Shown piece by piece: positions 1-10,951 of a stretch of 64,000 nucleotides of DNA. The notes under the pieces are model-generated. The model ran no database searches. It had not been told where the DNA came from and worked only from the letters and a program-made list of their open reading frames with translations. The position numbers and the translations under genes were made by a program. Source of the DNA: Tetraselmis striata (Eukaryota; Chlorophyta; Chlorodendrophyceae; Chlorodendrales; Chlorodendraceae); the NCBI GenBank assembly GCA_006384855.1, contig VCJN01002503.1, forward strand, positions 1-64,000, read 5' to 3'. Numbering within the stretch: the stretch's first letter is position 1; each line of letters starts with the position of its first letter.

Positions 1-109
1 CACCGGACGGCCACACTATTTGATGACAGAAAATATAAATTTTGGTTGTTCACTTTTGGTTGTATTACTTGTAATATAGACATTGATGCCGGGGCCACGG
101 ATCACTTAC

Positions 110-707
110 CGCTGTAGTGCCTGTGCCGCAAGTCACATCCAAAATGAGACTTCCCGGTTCCGTGGCAAAGTCCAGGATCCTCCGAATGAGCGCAATTGGT
201 TTTTGCGCGCTGTTGGTGGGCTTGCTCACATCGGTTGACTCCAGCCGGAACATGTTGGAGGATGGTATGCGGGCGCAATAGGGGTTGGTAGTGTACCGCT
301 CGGGCTCAGTGGGATCCTTGAAGATGTCCAGTTGGTGGCCGGGTGGCCAACACATCAAGAAGATCTCACCGTCGGATGTGAAACGGTCACCGGCGCAGTT
401 CCCGCGATTCTTGCTCCAATAGAACACCTTGAATTGCATGTCGCGCTCGGAGATGGCGGCCATGGCATGGGGAAGTGCCTGGTCCGTAAGGAACCAGATG
501 AACTTGCAATTCTGCAGGCCATCGTTGCAATGATCCACCAAGCTCAGTGTGTTCTTGAATTCCGAAGTCCATGCCACATCCCAGGGGCCCAAGTTGAGCC
601 CGTAGTTGCTGTCTGCGATGAGAAGAGATACGGGCTTCGCTGTGGATGCCACCAACTGCTTGATGTTGTCCCTGTGATTGTCGAAATCACCCTTGATGAT
701 AATGTGC
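110..707 (-). other. Catalytic exon of the methyltransferase gene
   Basis: Bounded by an acceptor (TTTACAG before base 707) and a donor (GTAAGT complementing 104-109). The translation contains LLIADSNYGLNLGPWD (motif IV region, about 570-620), a QKPIALIRRIL segment, then LILDVTCGTGTTA (SAM-binding motif I). This is the order and spacing of beta-class DNA amino-methyltransferases. Both key motifs deviate: DSNY instead of the usual (D/N/S)PP(Y/F/W), and DVTCGTGTT instead of DPFxGxGT. The enzyme may be divergent or inactive. The next exon lies outside the window. Confidence 0.7.
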
Positions 708-3700
708 CTGTAAACAAAAAACAATTCTCTCTTATTTTAGTGACCGCGTTGCGGTTGCCTGCATGACACCGCCAGCCGTGGGGAGGGGGGGGGGCTACTT
801 TGAAATGAGATCACGCTGATGATGAATCAAATTCCATTGCTGGGCATCTTTTGTCAACGGCGCAGCCTGAGCGCGCTTGCTGAAATAGCCGCTCTTGACT
901 TTCCTAATCCAATCGTGCCACTTCAGGAAGAGTTTTTGCCGGACAGGAGTGAGCTGGCGCTGTTGCCTCGCAGCGGTGTACGTTGTTGTAGCAAAGAAAG
1001 TCCTCTATGGACGACTCCCATTGAAGAGGGTCTTTAAGGTCGGATGTCCTGCATATGCGGAGCTGAGTGAAGAGCATACCACGCTTAATACTAGACTAAA
1101 GCAATGTCCAGATAGCGAATTTCTATAATCAAGCACCACCAGGAATTTGGGTAAAGTACGCACCACACTTCTCCTCCGGGAATGGGCTGTAGATGACGCC
1201 TGGATTTGATCCTCTCTTGACCGGATTACGGGGTGGAGCAGGATACGCAAATCCTTGAGCATCGCAGATTTCTCAAAAGGTCCACCAGTCAATTGCTTTC
1301 GGGTCCAGGTACTATGGTGGAGGCCGCGCAAAAGGTTATCGCCCCAAATTCCGACGCGTCCTGGATGTCATAGACACCGACAGATATCAAACCCCTCAGT
1401 ATTGCCGAATACGACAAAGCGCCAATACACTACGAGGTACAGGTTATTTCCTTGCGCAACCTACCGAATTCATGGGCCATAGTGGGTGAGGACACCCCCT
1501 TGAGATACTCCACGTTCTTCAAGTGAGTAATGGCGGGAGTGCAAGTGCTGCCGTTTGGAAACAGCGATAGATTGTCACTGGGATTCATCAGCCGGTCGAC
1601 CACCTGCCGAATCTGAGCACCACGTGACAAGGTTTCTTCAGTAATGATGCATACCATGGTTGAGGCAGATGGGATGTATGAATATGATAATGGCACGACT
1701 TACCTCTAGATATCCCCACCGTGAATGTGATGTAGCAGTAAGCTCCTTCAGGACTTGCTCGGGGAAATGCGGCTTGAGGGATTGATCGGCTTCTTCGGAG
1801 TCCGGGGGGTAGCAATCGATGCCAGCCTGCAATGCCAACTTCTTGGTGAAGTGCATGTAGCCCCTATCAAGACACCTCGACTTGAAGATCTTGTTGCACT
1901 CCTTGATGATGAAGGCATCCTTTTTGTCAGCTGGCTTGGTGGCAGACTTGTTTTTCAATCCTTCGAGCAGCTTGAGAATGGAGCCTTGCTCGGGCATTTC
2001 CAGACTCCCGCTTTGAAACGCTGCCATGAGCTCCTCGATTGCCTTCCAAATGTCATATTTCCTCATGCCAGTAGCCTTGTAAAGAGCAGCGTAAGATGGC
2101 GGACCCAAATGACCCTGCAGTATGGTTAGAGAATGCCAAATGTTAGAACATATAAATGTGTATTTGTTGTCTTTTCAGCAATTTCACATATCTTATCCAA
2201 CATGGCCCGATGTCCCCATCCACAGGATGGACGCATGCTTCCATCCACAGCATGGACGCATGTGTCAATCCACAGCATGGACGCATGAGTCCATCCACAG
2301 CATGGACACAAGCGAAGTTGTTCTACATGTACGACACTGCGACTTGTGAGATTGTTTACTAATCTAAAGTATAAATCCATGTCAAACTTAAAACTAAAAC
2401 GTAAATGAATAATTATGTAGAATCGATAAATATATGCTCATATATTTCAAGATATAAAAATTAAAGAAGTTATATGTACTTTTGACCGTCTGCCTAACAT
2501 ACATATACATCTTTATATCTTGAAAATATATGAGCATATATTTATCGCATATATAATATATATAGGGAAGGGCACTCACGTTTTCTGGATTCCGCTTAAG
2601 AGCGAATCCGCAACTCTTCCATAGGTAGCTGAACCTCGAGCACTTCTCCTTTATAACCGGATCCGCGACCTGGTCGTCCTTGCTCTCGCTACTGCAGCTC
2701 ATGTAAGAGAACTCTTCTTTGTCACCCTCACCTTCGGGTCGCTTGTCATCTATCTCGCGGAGCATCTCGTATTCTTTTCGAAGAAGGCGGAAGTTATTAA
2801 GCTGGGTGTTGATTGTGGTGTTGGCGTTGGTGACATTTTGGCGATTGCCGATGTATCTCGCAACTTGTTCATTCAATGCGCAGAGAACGAGGCACTCCCA
2901 CTTGGATAGCTCCTGCTTGATGGCTTCGATCTCGGTTCGGAAAATCACGAGCTTTGAAGCCGCCCTTCGGCGATTACCGACGATGACATATAAGTTGAAT
3001 TCCTGATTAATCCTTCCGATCCACTCATGTTATGTGTAAAAAAAACTTGTTAGCTAAAATTTGTGAGTTGGCAAACGTTGGGAAACTTTGAAGCTATCTT
3101 GATCGTGGGTTTCGGGTTTTACCAAGCAACAAGAGCCGGTGTAATCATACCTTGGACCCGAAATCATCTGTTTTCAACATCTAGCCAACCTCCCCTGGCT
3201 TCAAGGCCTTAGAACTCGTCTTGCTGGTCACCAATAAACTTGCCCTGGCTATGATCCTTGCCGTTGGCCTGAGCATATTGTCGATTCTTAGATTGAGAGC
3301 TCAACAACCGGTTGGCCGTAATTATAATTCCAACCCTAAACTAAAAAATTTTATTACGCAATTAGGGTGGCTTATGTACCTCGAACTCAGAAGCCAAGTC
3401 GTGACATGAGGCATGTGGAGCTCACGCGCGGCGAGATCGTCTATTGGAGGAGAAAGGACTTCGATTGGTAGCTCGAAAGTGCCAGCCGACCCAGACCCAC
3501 CCGGCACCTGAGTGGAGAACAAGAATCAGTTGCATAGAAATTACGTTAGCAGCACACAGGACATCAACGAATAAGATAGTTGAAAATTTCATGAGCGATG
3601 AATGGGCCGATCGCGCACCCTGGCGTTCAGTGTCACGAGGCTTAAAATCTTGACCCCGGAGCTCGGATCGACAAGATGTTGCGATCCATGCGTTGCAAAC

Positions 3701-5976
3701 AAGCCAAGGTAACCATTCAGGAAGATGTTGAAGAGGTTTGTCTGGGCGTTCTTCCTCATGAAAGGGACTGTTTTCTTCGCGTGTATGTTCACAGCTTTTT
3801 GAAGTCAAGACGTCCCGAATGGTATCTCTTGCGTACCCGGGGTTGAAAAGCCACGCAGGGATGTAGCCCCGGATACTCGATAATATCGAAGCGGGGGTTG
3901 GGTTCATGGATTTCGGAACCAGGCCAGAGATGGCGAAGACACCCTCCGTTGAATCACCGCTGTCCTTCTTGAATCTGAACAACAGACTATCTGTCCCGCT
4001 TATCTCGACTGATGCAACATCACCAAGCTTGATGGGGGAGTAACATGGATATACTCCCCTTGCACCGCAAAAGTGCCGGCTTTGTCACATTTCTCCTCCT
4101 TGTCTGCGAAGATAGTCATAATTAGTAAAATGAATAATAAAATGAAGACTATATGCATGACATAATTATATCATAAAAATACACTTTTTTCCAACATAGA
4201 CACTGGTAACCCTGTACAGGATTGACGCATGCGTCCATCCACAGCATGGACGCATGCGCCCATCCACAGCATGGACGCACGCGTCCATCCACAGCATGGA
4301 CGCATGCGTCCATCCTCAGCATGGACGCATGCGTCCATCCACGGCATGGACGCATGCTTCCATCCACAGCATGGACGCATGAGCCCAGCCACACCTGGCC
4401 GCATGAGTCGTTCCGTGGGATCGCAATAATCCGTTCAAGTAATTACTTGTACACATGTGAAACACAAAGAAATCTACCTACGCGAAACATAAATATATCG
4501 GCAAAAAATGTGTTCATATAGTTGCACATTTCAGTAAGTGCAAAACGTGTATAGATGCAATATGTGTGAAATGTACGGGACTCACCCATGAATATATATT
4601 CGATGGTTAAAGGGCATGCGAAAGCTGTGATAAGTTACCTTCATACAAGAACACTTGAATAGTGCCGTTGTCAATGTACTTCAAGCACCAGTCGTGGTTT
4701 GGCTTTGAAGGAGTCCAGTCAACCGGGCGCATGTACCTCACTAGAGCTGGAGCGGTTGACATCCTGAAAGAATGCAAGAAATAGCTTAGTAGATGGAGGA
4801 ACTTTCAATAAAAATGGAATCTAAACATGATTTAATTAGCACGAAATAATGTGGCTTGAGTGGTTACCTGAGCTCTGGTGTGTTTGTACCCTGCTTGGAT
4901 GGTACGGTCTTTGCCTTTGATGTAGCCTTTGCTGGCTGTTTCTTCGCCGCGGTCTTTGAGAGCCTATGACAGCCAACAGCGCCGTTGTAAGTGAATGAAT
5001 CGATGAATCCATGCGCATCAAGATTCATTCGAAGAATTAACTTCAATGACAATTCAAACGTACATGTCGACTTGAGCCGCGGCTGATGCACCATCTGTCG
5101 CCCTCCCTTGCGACGACTCACCGAGTGCCCTGCAATTTAAACACAAAGCAGCACATACTTATTAGGTGTGTTGTCTATTGTATTAGCAATTTTCATGCAT
5201 GTCGATGTCACCCTTCTACTTACGTTGCAGTTGATGGGGCGGCGGCCGGCGCTGCCTTCGAGCCGCCTGCGGCAGCCTCTTTTGGAGTTTTTGGCACGGC
5301 AAAAGACCTGCAAAATGCATCCGTGTGTAAGTGTCAGAAGGATAACTCATTGCCGCGCGTGCTTTGATTGACACCGACTCGGACAATAAAATGACTCTGA
5401 AGCATTCCTTAACGGCATATAGGGACTTACCCCACGGGAGCCCGGGCAGATGACTTGTTCGTAGCCTTCTTCTTTGCCGTCTTCGGCTCTTCGGCCGGTA
5501 ACTTTGAAGCTTGCTTTGCGGCCTTAGACTTCTTGGGGGACTTTGAAGGCCTACATGACACAGAGCAGCATTTTAGCCACAGAGTGATTTTCTGTATATG
5601 AGCCGGTGGTGTAAGTTATCAAGGTGTTATCAACCCGAGCATGTAGTCCTCCCGAATGGAGCAAGCAATCATACCCGGCCGCGGCATGAGTTGGAGTCGC
5701 CTTTTCGGCCTTCTCCGCGGGCTTCTCGGCAACCCTATCATAAGCGCATAGCATTGTATTGGAGGGCCAGGCAGTCATATGAACATTAAAAAACTGCTTT
5801 GCTATTAAAAGACAAGTGATAATTAGAAGTAGAACAGAATTAGTAATGGACAGGCGGTCGAAGGCCGGTGCTTACGGTGGCGGCGAGTCTCCTGCGATGA
5901 ACCAAGGCTGCCAAAAATGAAGCAGCTCGGCATGTGTAGGCTTCTCTGGAACAACATCGCACGGCTTTGCCACCAT
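110..5976 (-). CDS. Multi-exon DNA amino-methyltransferase-like protein, C-terminus off the left edge
   Basis: Spliced minus-strand gene starting at ATG 5974-5976. Exons supported by GT-AG signals, several with matching phase: 5876-5976, about 5673-5735, 5431-5550, 5224-5307, 4868-4964, 4639-4763, about 3510-3980, about 3381-3508, 2580-3002, 1704-2114, 1465-1612, about 1140-1275 and 110-707. The first exons encode a Lys/Ala/Pro-rich stretch (for example KSPKKSKAAK and TAAKKQPAKA), as in DNA- or chromatin-binding tails. Exon 4639-4763 is globular (VDWTPSKPNHDWCLKYID). Exon 2580-3002 is Glu/Lys-rich and probably helical. The last visible exon holds the methyltransferase fold. Domain order (IV before I) fits beta-class N4-cytosine/N6-adenine enzymes; substrate is inference. 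A one-base slip in an A5 run near 3800 breaks the frame of that exon. The middle exons match no family I know. Confidence 0.62.
2212..2309. repeat. Intronic 25-bp minisatellite, array 1 (about 4 units)
   Basis: Lies in the intron between exons 1704-2114 and 2580-3002 of the methyltransferase gene. Units vary slightly around CATCCACAGCATGGACGCAT. Each unit contains arms GTCCAT and ATGGAC around the loop CCACAGC. The same unit recurs in array 2 two kilobases away. Confidence 0.9.
2310..2579. other. AT-rich intron segment
   Basis: Very AT-rich part of the intron between exons 1704-2114 and 2580-3002. It contains near-inverted copies of an ATATATGAGCATATATTT-like sequence (about 2430-2450 and 2523-2545), so it can fold on itself. 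No coding signal seen. Confidence 0.5.
4214..4408. repeat. Intronic 25-bp minisatellite, array 2 (about 7 units)
   Basis: Lies in the intron between the exon at about 3510-3980 and exon 4639-4763. Here the unit is almost perfect: ATGCGTCCAT, the 7-base loop CCACAGC, then ATGGACGCAT, the exact reverse complement of the first arm. Neighbouring units overlap by the shared GCAT, so each unit can form a 10-bp-stem hairpin. Some single-base differences keep the stem. Confidence 0.92.
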
Positions 5977-6112
5977 CCTGAGTGTCATGCGGAAATATAA
6001 GTACATACATTTCACCGCTTCACCTGCTTCACCTGCTGGAGAAATTACTGCGATTTTGAATGCGGTACTAACTAACCTATCAATGGCATTGTTGCCGCAA
6101 ACGTTATTCTAG
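5977..6112. promoter_or_regulatory. Short divergent intergenic segment
   Basis: The ATG of the minus-strand methyltransferase gene (5974-5976) and the first solid exon of the plus-strand DUF7869 gene (6113) are about 135 bases apart. The segment holds a possible short first exon for the plus gene (ATG at 5987, phase compatible with 6113) and a branch-site-like ACTAAC before the TTCTAG acceptor. A shared promoter would have to lie here or overlap the genes. No TATA box seen. Confidence 0.35.
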
Positions 6113-8330
6113 GTACAACAAGGACCCTGTCGATAGAGCTGTCGCTCAGCGCGTGCAAGAGCAACATCTGGAGAGGGTACTGCACGAGCGGCACTTCTTG
6201 GAAGTGGCCTTGCAGTACTCCCGCCAAAACATGGACCTCTTTGTTTGCGAGATCGATGGCATGGATCAAGACAAGACCCGTCTTCCATGGGACAAGGAGG
6301 TGGAGAGGAAGAACCTCCTGCAATGTCACTTGACATGCGTCAAGTACAACGGGAGCCAGCCGGACGACGTGTACTACTTTTTCGACTGCTTCCCTCACGA
6401 CAATAGCAACACCATCACCGTCATGTACAAGACTATCAAGAAGGAGATCGAGAGGCGTGGCGAGGCATTGGACACTGTGTGGTTCCAGCTCGACAACACT
6501 TGCCGGGAGAACAAGAACAAGTACGTCTTGTGTTTTTGCCAATGGCTCGTGCACATGGGTTTTTGCAAGGAAGTCCGTCTCTCTTTCCTCCCAGTAGGGT
6601 AAGCCCCCCCTTCCCCCCAAGAAAAACCGCACCATCCACTGACTTACATTATTTATGTTAACGGGTCCACCAGTCGCCAAGTTGGGGCCTTACTGACTTT
6701 TTACTATATTGTACACCTTCCAGGCACACCCACGAGCGCGTGGACCAAGTCTTCTCGAAATTCTCCGTGTGGCTTGACGACCACGCCGCATTCACCAAGG
6801 CTCAGCTTTTGCACGAGCTTCGCCAGGCCTTCACACCGACATGCAACTTCATGGAGCTCGAGGGAGTCCTCGACATCAAGACTTGGCTTGGCAATTGTCT
6901 TCCACGACAAGGCCAGGTGCTCAACACAGTGACTTCTAACCAGTTCGTCATCAGGCAATCGGAGGCTGTGGTCGGTGGTGTACGCAGCGCCCTGTATTGC
7001 AGTCGTTGGTCCGATACCGCAGAGCATGGGCCAGAGTTCATCCTTCGCGGAGTCCCCGGCGGCACCCCTGCGTACCTTGCTTCTCGCCCTCTCTACCACT
7101 CCAAGGCTGACCCGGGCAAGGCTTTTGCTGAGATGGAGAAGGAGATTTGGAAGGCTGCGGATAGGTTGCACTTCTCCGCGGATGAGAGGCGAGAATGGGA
7201 GGAGGAATTCGCTTCGCTCCGGGAACTGGAGACGAGGGATCGAACTCCCTTCCTGGCGTTTTGGCCCGAGTCTACCACGGAGCTGGACACTTGGCTAGGC
7301 GCCTTGCTACCTGGCAGAGATCTTGACGCCGATGATCCCATGTCTGCACGTATGCGTTCCCAGCCTAGGCTTGACCAAACATGCCAAGGCATGGCGCGCA
7401 GGTACGCCGACCTTCAGGAGGAGCTTCGGGTCTTGACGTACAACCCCATCACCATCAACACCTCCACTCAACGCGGGGGCGCAAGCGGCTACAACAGCGG
7501 TTGAGCACTCGAACGAGGCCGATAGCGAGGCCGACCGTCAGGAGGGGGGTCAGGCCGTCGCGATCCCGTTGGAGAATGAGGACACTACCCGACGCGAGTT
7601 TGACGCCCGTCCCGGCAATTTGGTCGTCATGGACAACACCGCCGACAACCCCGACGCGTACCGCGAGGAGGGTCTTCTCGGCGATTGGGAGAACAAGTAC
7701 CTTGTGGCCTACGTAAGGTACCGATATGACGTCCAGGATTTGGATGGCTTGCCCGAGGACCACACCGAAGTTGACGAGTTGGACGTCACCATGTGCGAGC
7801 CTTGGTTGTCGACGCCGCATGGGAAGCCCGACATCCCGCTCACCTTTGCCATCGCGGCGGCCCGACAGAGTCGCGACCCAGAACCGGACTCATCTTGGGA
7901 GGCTGCGAAGAAGATGAAATGGTTGCCTATCACCACTATGCCTCTATCGCTCTTCAGCTTGCGTTTCCCGAACGTTCGCCGGACCGCCCGCCAGTGCCAG
8001 CACGACTTCCGTGGCACCAAGCTAACTGCCGTGACAAGCATGAAGGGCGTCTCGGAGATCAAGGACTCCAGACACAAGAACCTTGTTGTGCGCCGGCCCT
8101 TGGCAAAGCTTCGCTACACCATGCAATTGCAGGAAGAGGCGAATAGGGAGTGCGGTGCTTCGTTGCCCCTCGACGGCATTAGGCACATGGAGATCACTTA
8201 CGAGCTTGCAAGACTCCGTGCCGCGCTCAACGTCCACAAACTCGATGTCGACAACAAACGCAGGTGGTTCAACGACCACCGCTTCAATGCAGACGAGAAG
8301 AAGTGCGTTTTGGACATGTTGACGATATAA
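6113..8330 (+). CDS. DUF7869-domain-like protein (RNase H-like, possibly transposon-derived)
   Basis: Exon 6113-6598 joins exon 6724 onward in phase, giving LPVG|HTHERVDQVFS across the intron. That HTHxxxDQ block, with CEIDGMDQDK about 100 residues earlier and QLDNTCRENKNK in between, is the DUF7869 signature. I infer an RNase H-like fold with these Asp residues at the catalytic positions. The frame is lost near the GGGGG at about 7473; the following frame (AVEHSNEADSEADRQEGG, then 7569-8330) reads on to the TAA at 8328-8330 and looks like the true C-terminal half, so a one-base slip or a missed intron is likely. The usual N-terminal part of such proteins is absent, because the divergent methyltransferase gene occupies that space. 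Function is unknown; such proteins are often repeated in algal and animal genomes. Confidence 0.68.
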
Positions 8331-8377
8331 TGATAGACCGTGGTGTTGTACGTACGTATCTGTAGGGGCCTTTGTGG

Positions 8378-8403
8378 GGGGCGGGGGGGGGGGGGGGGGG
8401 GGG
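8378..8403. repeat. Poly(G) run
   Basis: Near-continuous G run (one C near 8381) shortly after the stop codon of the DUF7869 gene. No function assigned. Confidence 0.95.
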
Positions 8404-9853
8404 ATGCGAACGTTGGCTACTGGTGCCCATTAGACAATGCGATTTGAGCACTGTAACAATTAGTAAGACACTTAAAGTATTTGCCCTCGCACGCTTGCCC
8501 CATGATCATACGACGTCAAACGCTATGAATTGATGGGGTGGCGCGCGTCCCGACTTAGGTTTTTCCTCGCATCCGCTCTGCGCATGCCCAATTTTGCACG
8601 TTTTGCGCGGGTAAATAGTGAAATCGAGTGCAACCAAGGGGGTTTTGTGCAATTGTGCCTCCAAAACATGCGTTTTGAGAATTTCGTGCAAAATGGCTCA
8701 AAAAAAAGGCAACTTTCACAAGTGAATAACATAACACTTTAAATGAACGAATGATCTACCCCGGGGCGGTGGTCCCTTTGGTTCCTGGCAGCTTGGCGAC
8801 TCCGTGGTTCAATCCCTTGGCTCTTCCTTGGTTCTTGGCTCCCTGCCTGGCCTCCTGCTCGACCTTGATTTCAAGCTTATGTTTCTCTTTTGCTGGCAAA
8901 CTTCATAGTTGTTGTTAGTTCTGTTTGTATTAGCGCCAAAGTAATAAATGATGGCTCGTCGCGCGTCGTTTCAGCAACAGCAGCATGATGATGTATTCCT
9001 TATTGTACCGGTATTGTAGTACGGGATCAGTACGGGTTAGTCTGGACCTAATCGCTAATCGCTATGTGCTATATAATACAAATTATTGCGACTATGTTGT
9101 CCGTCGTCCCCTGCTGGGGTTTTCAAATATTATCGCACTGGCATGCTGTGCTGATTCCGGTGCGTTGCAGATAGAACGTACAGCACTTGTGATGAACTCG
9201 TACGCGAGCGGTAGCATTCTCTGGATTCATGCGTTAATCAGCATAATTAAGAAGCCGTTGTGCTGATTTTAAAACAAACAAGTAGACCCGTGGCAGCAGT
9301 GTGGAATCCAGCGAGCCGCAAGGATCAATCGTAGTACCCTGTAGTCGCTACAGCCCCGCGTCCGCCAACCCGCGAGTAGCAGCAACTAAGGATTACCTGT
9401 ACATGCAACGGTTTCGGCATGACGCTTCTGCTACCGGCATGTGTCGATGATATGAGCAACCACGCCCGAACGGCTCCCCACCCCCATCGGGACCGTCTGT
9501 TCCCCCTGGCGCTTGCTGGAGTGGCATCGTTGGCTTGGCGTCTCGGCGTTTCCCTCTAACGGCAGTCAACAATCCGCGACGCGGCATATCTATGTGCTGT
9601 CCCCAGCACTATAGCTTTGAACACAGATAGAGACTTTCTTACTGCAGGTACAAACATCCTGCTACCGTGGTCGCTACATAATATTAGCTCGCGCATATCA
9701 ACAGGCGGAGCGCGGCGCGACAGTAGTCGCTACTGGATACTGCCAAGAGCCTCGTCTACCCGTACGGCTACTCCTGGTACAGTACTACGCGGTGGCTGAC
9801 GAACTGCATATTTTCTTCTCGCGAGCGGCTGGCTGCCTATTCGGTACTAGACC
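8404..9853. other. Intergenic, no gene seen
   Basis: Mixed-composition DNA between the DUF7869 gene and the sulfotransferase. Short open frames on both strands carry no recognisable motif and change composition along their length. Confidence 0.5.
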
Positions 9854-10951
9854 ATGCAGCGCGACCGGCCGCCGCTGCTCCCACTCCTGATGCTGCTACT
9901 CCTCATGCTGATGCTGATGGTCGCGGGCGCGGGCGCGGGCGCGGGTGCCGCGACCTTGGGGGAGCGGTGTCCACAGCTTCCGGCGGAGGCGGAGGCGAGT
10001 GAGGCGTCGGGCAGCGGGCTCGGCGGCGGATGCGCCAAGCTAATTTACCTGCACATTCCGAAGTGCGGCGGCAGCTCTGTCATGGCGGCCTTGGCGCCGC
10101 TTGCCAAACGTGGCGTACGTGTGGTGCGCTATAAGGGGCAGGTGACCTATCGTAACGGCCACCTGGCAGACGAGCTGGCTGCGGAGGCGTCGGAACCGCT
10201 CCGGTGGCCGCGCAAAGTGATCGAGATACACCTCAATCGCGGCTACCGCAGCTACGCGTCGCTGCACAAGGAGCTGACGGCGCTGCGAGGCAAGTACGAG
10301 ACGGCGGGCTGTCGCGTGGCACTGGTGGGGCTGGTTCGCGAACCGGTGTCGCTGGCACGGTCTTGGTACACGTACTGCAGCAAGCAGTGGGCGACGGGGC
10401 CCGGGGGGAAGCGCCGGCAGCGGTTCATGCCGGCCCGGGACAGCCTGCTGCGCGCGTGCGGCCGGCACGACGTGATGGCCAACTTCCTGGCGGCCGGGAC
10501 CTTCTGTCGGGCAAGCGACGCGCAGGACAACGCCACGCTGGCGGAGCTGGGTGCCGCGCTGGGTGAATTCGACCTCTTGGACGATATCGCCGAGATGCCG
10601 CGTTGGCTCGCCCACGTGTTCCGCTTCCTCGGCGACTCGAAGTGCTTCATCCCGCATACCAATGTCCACGCGCAGGGCATACCAGAGCGCCAGCTCCGTC
10701 TAGACCTGCGGCTGCCCGACGAGCCCAAGGACAATCGCGTCTACTGCGCCTGGAGCACGCAGCTCTTATCGATTGTCGCTAAGCGCTCAGCGGCTGCGGA
10801 CGGCGCCGCCCTCCCGCAGGCGGAGTTGCACCACCTGACAGCAGGTGACCAGTGGCTGTACAACACGCTGCGCCCCCACTTTTTGAGCACGAGCGATAGT
10901 GCGGCGGAGGCGAGAGTGCCGTCCGCCACCTTGCTCCCTCAGCACGAATAA
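9854..10951 (+). CDS. Type II membrane sulfotransferase, 2-O/heparan-sulfate-like fold
   Basis: Single-exon frame of 365 residues starting at ATG 9854, followed at once by a Leu/Met-rich signal-anchor (residues 8-26), so it should sit in the Golgi or ER membrane with a lumenal catalytic domain. Residues 63-75 read LIYLHIPKCGGSS, the 5'-phosphosulfate-binding loop of PAPS-dependent sulfotransferases. Residues 158-172 (VGLVREPVSLARSWY) match the 3'-phosphate-binding motif RxPxxxxxS, with Arg162 and Ser170. Length and motif spacing fit the Sulfotransfer_2 / heparan sulfate 2-O-sulfotransferase group, which transfers sulfate from PAPS to carbohydrate hydroxyls. In an alga the acceptor would be a cell-wall or extracellular glycan; this is inference. 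It has no introns although its neighbours are intron-rich. Exact acceptor and position specificity cannot be read from the sequence. Confidence 0.85.
   Translation: MQRDRPPLLPLLMLLLLMLMLMVAGAGAGAGAATLGERCPQLPAEAEASEASGSGLGGGCAKLIYLHIPKCGGSSVMAALAPLAKRGVRVVRYKGQVTYRNGHLADELAAEASEPLRWPRKVIEIHLNRGYRSYASLHKELTALRGKYETAGCRVALVGLVREPVSLARSWYTYCSKQWATGPGGKRRQRFMPARDSLLRACGRHDVMANFLAAGTFCRASDAQDNATLAELGAALGEFDLLDDIAEMPRWLAHVFRFLGDSKCFIPHTNVHAQGIPERQLRLDLRLPDEPKDNRVYCAWSTQLLSIVAKRSAAADGAALPQAELHHLTAGDQWLYNTLRPHFLSTSDSAAEARVPSATLLPQHE

Noticed and set aside
332-766. Plus-strand frame of 144 codons opposite the methyltransferase exon
   Set aside because: Antisense shadow of a clearly conserved minus-strand exon.
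2212-4408. CRISPR-like array
   Set aside because: The 25-bp units are contiguous without unique spacers, lie in introns of a eukaryotic gene and have no cas genes nearby.
9300-9420. Possible tRNA in the spacer before the sulfotransferase
   Set aside because: I could not draw a cloverleaf with a T-arm GTTCRANNC and matching acceptor stem; a tRNAscan run would decide.
10040-10734. Minus-strand frames of 160-209 codons under the sulfotransferase
   Set aside because: GC-rich antisense shadows; the plus frame carries both PAPS-binding motifs.
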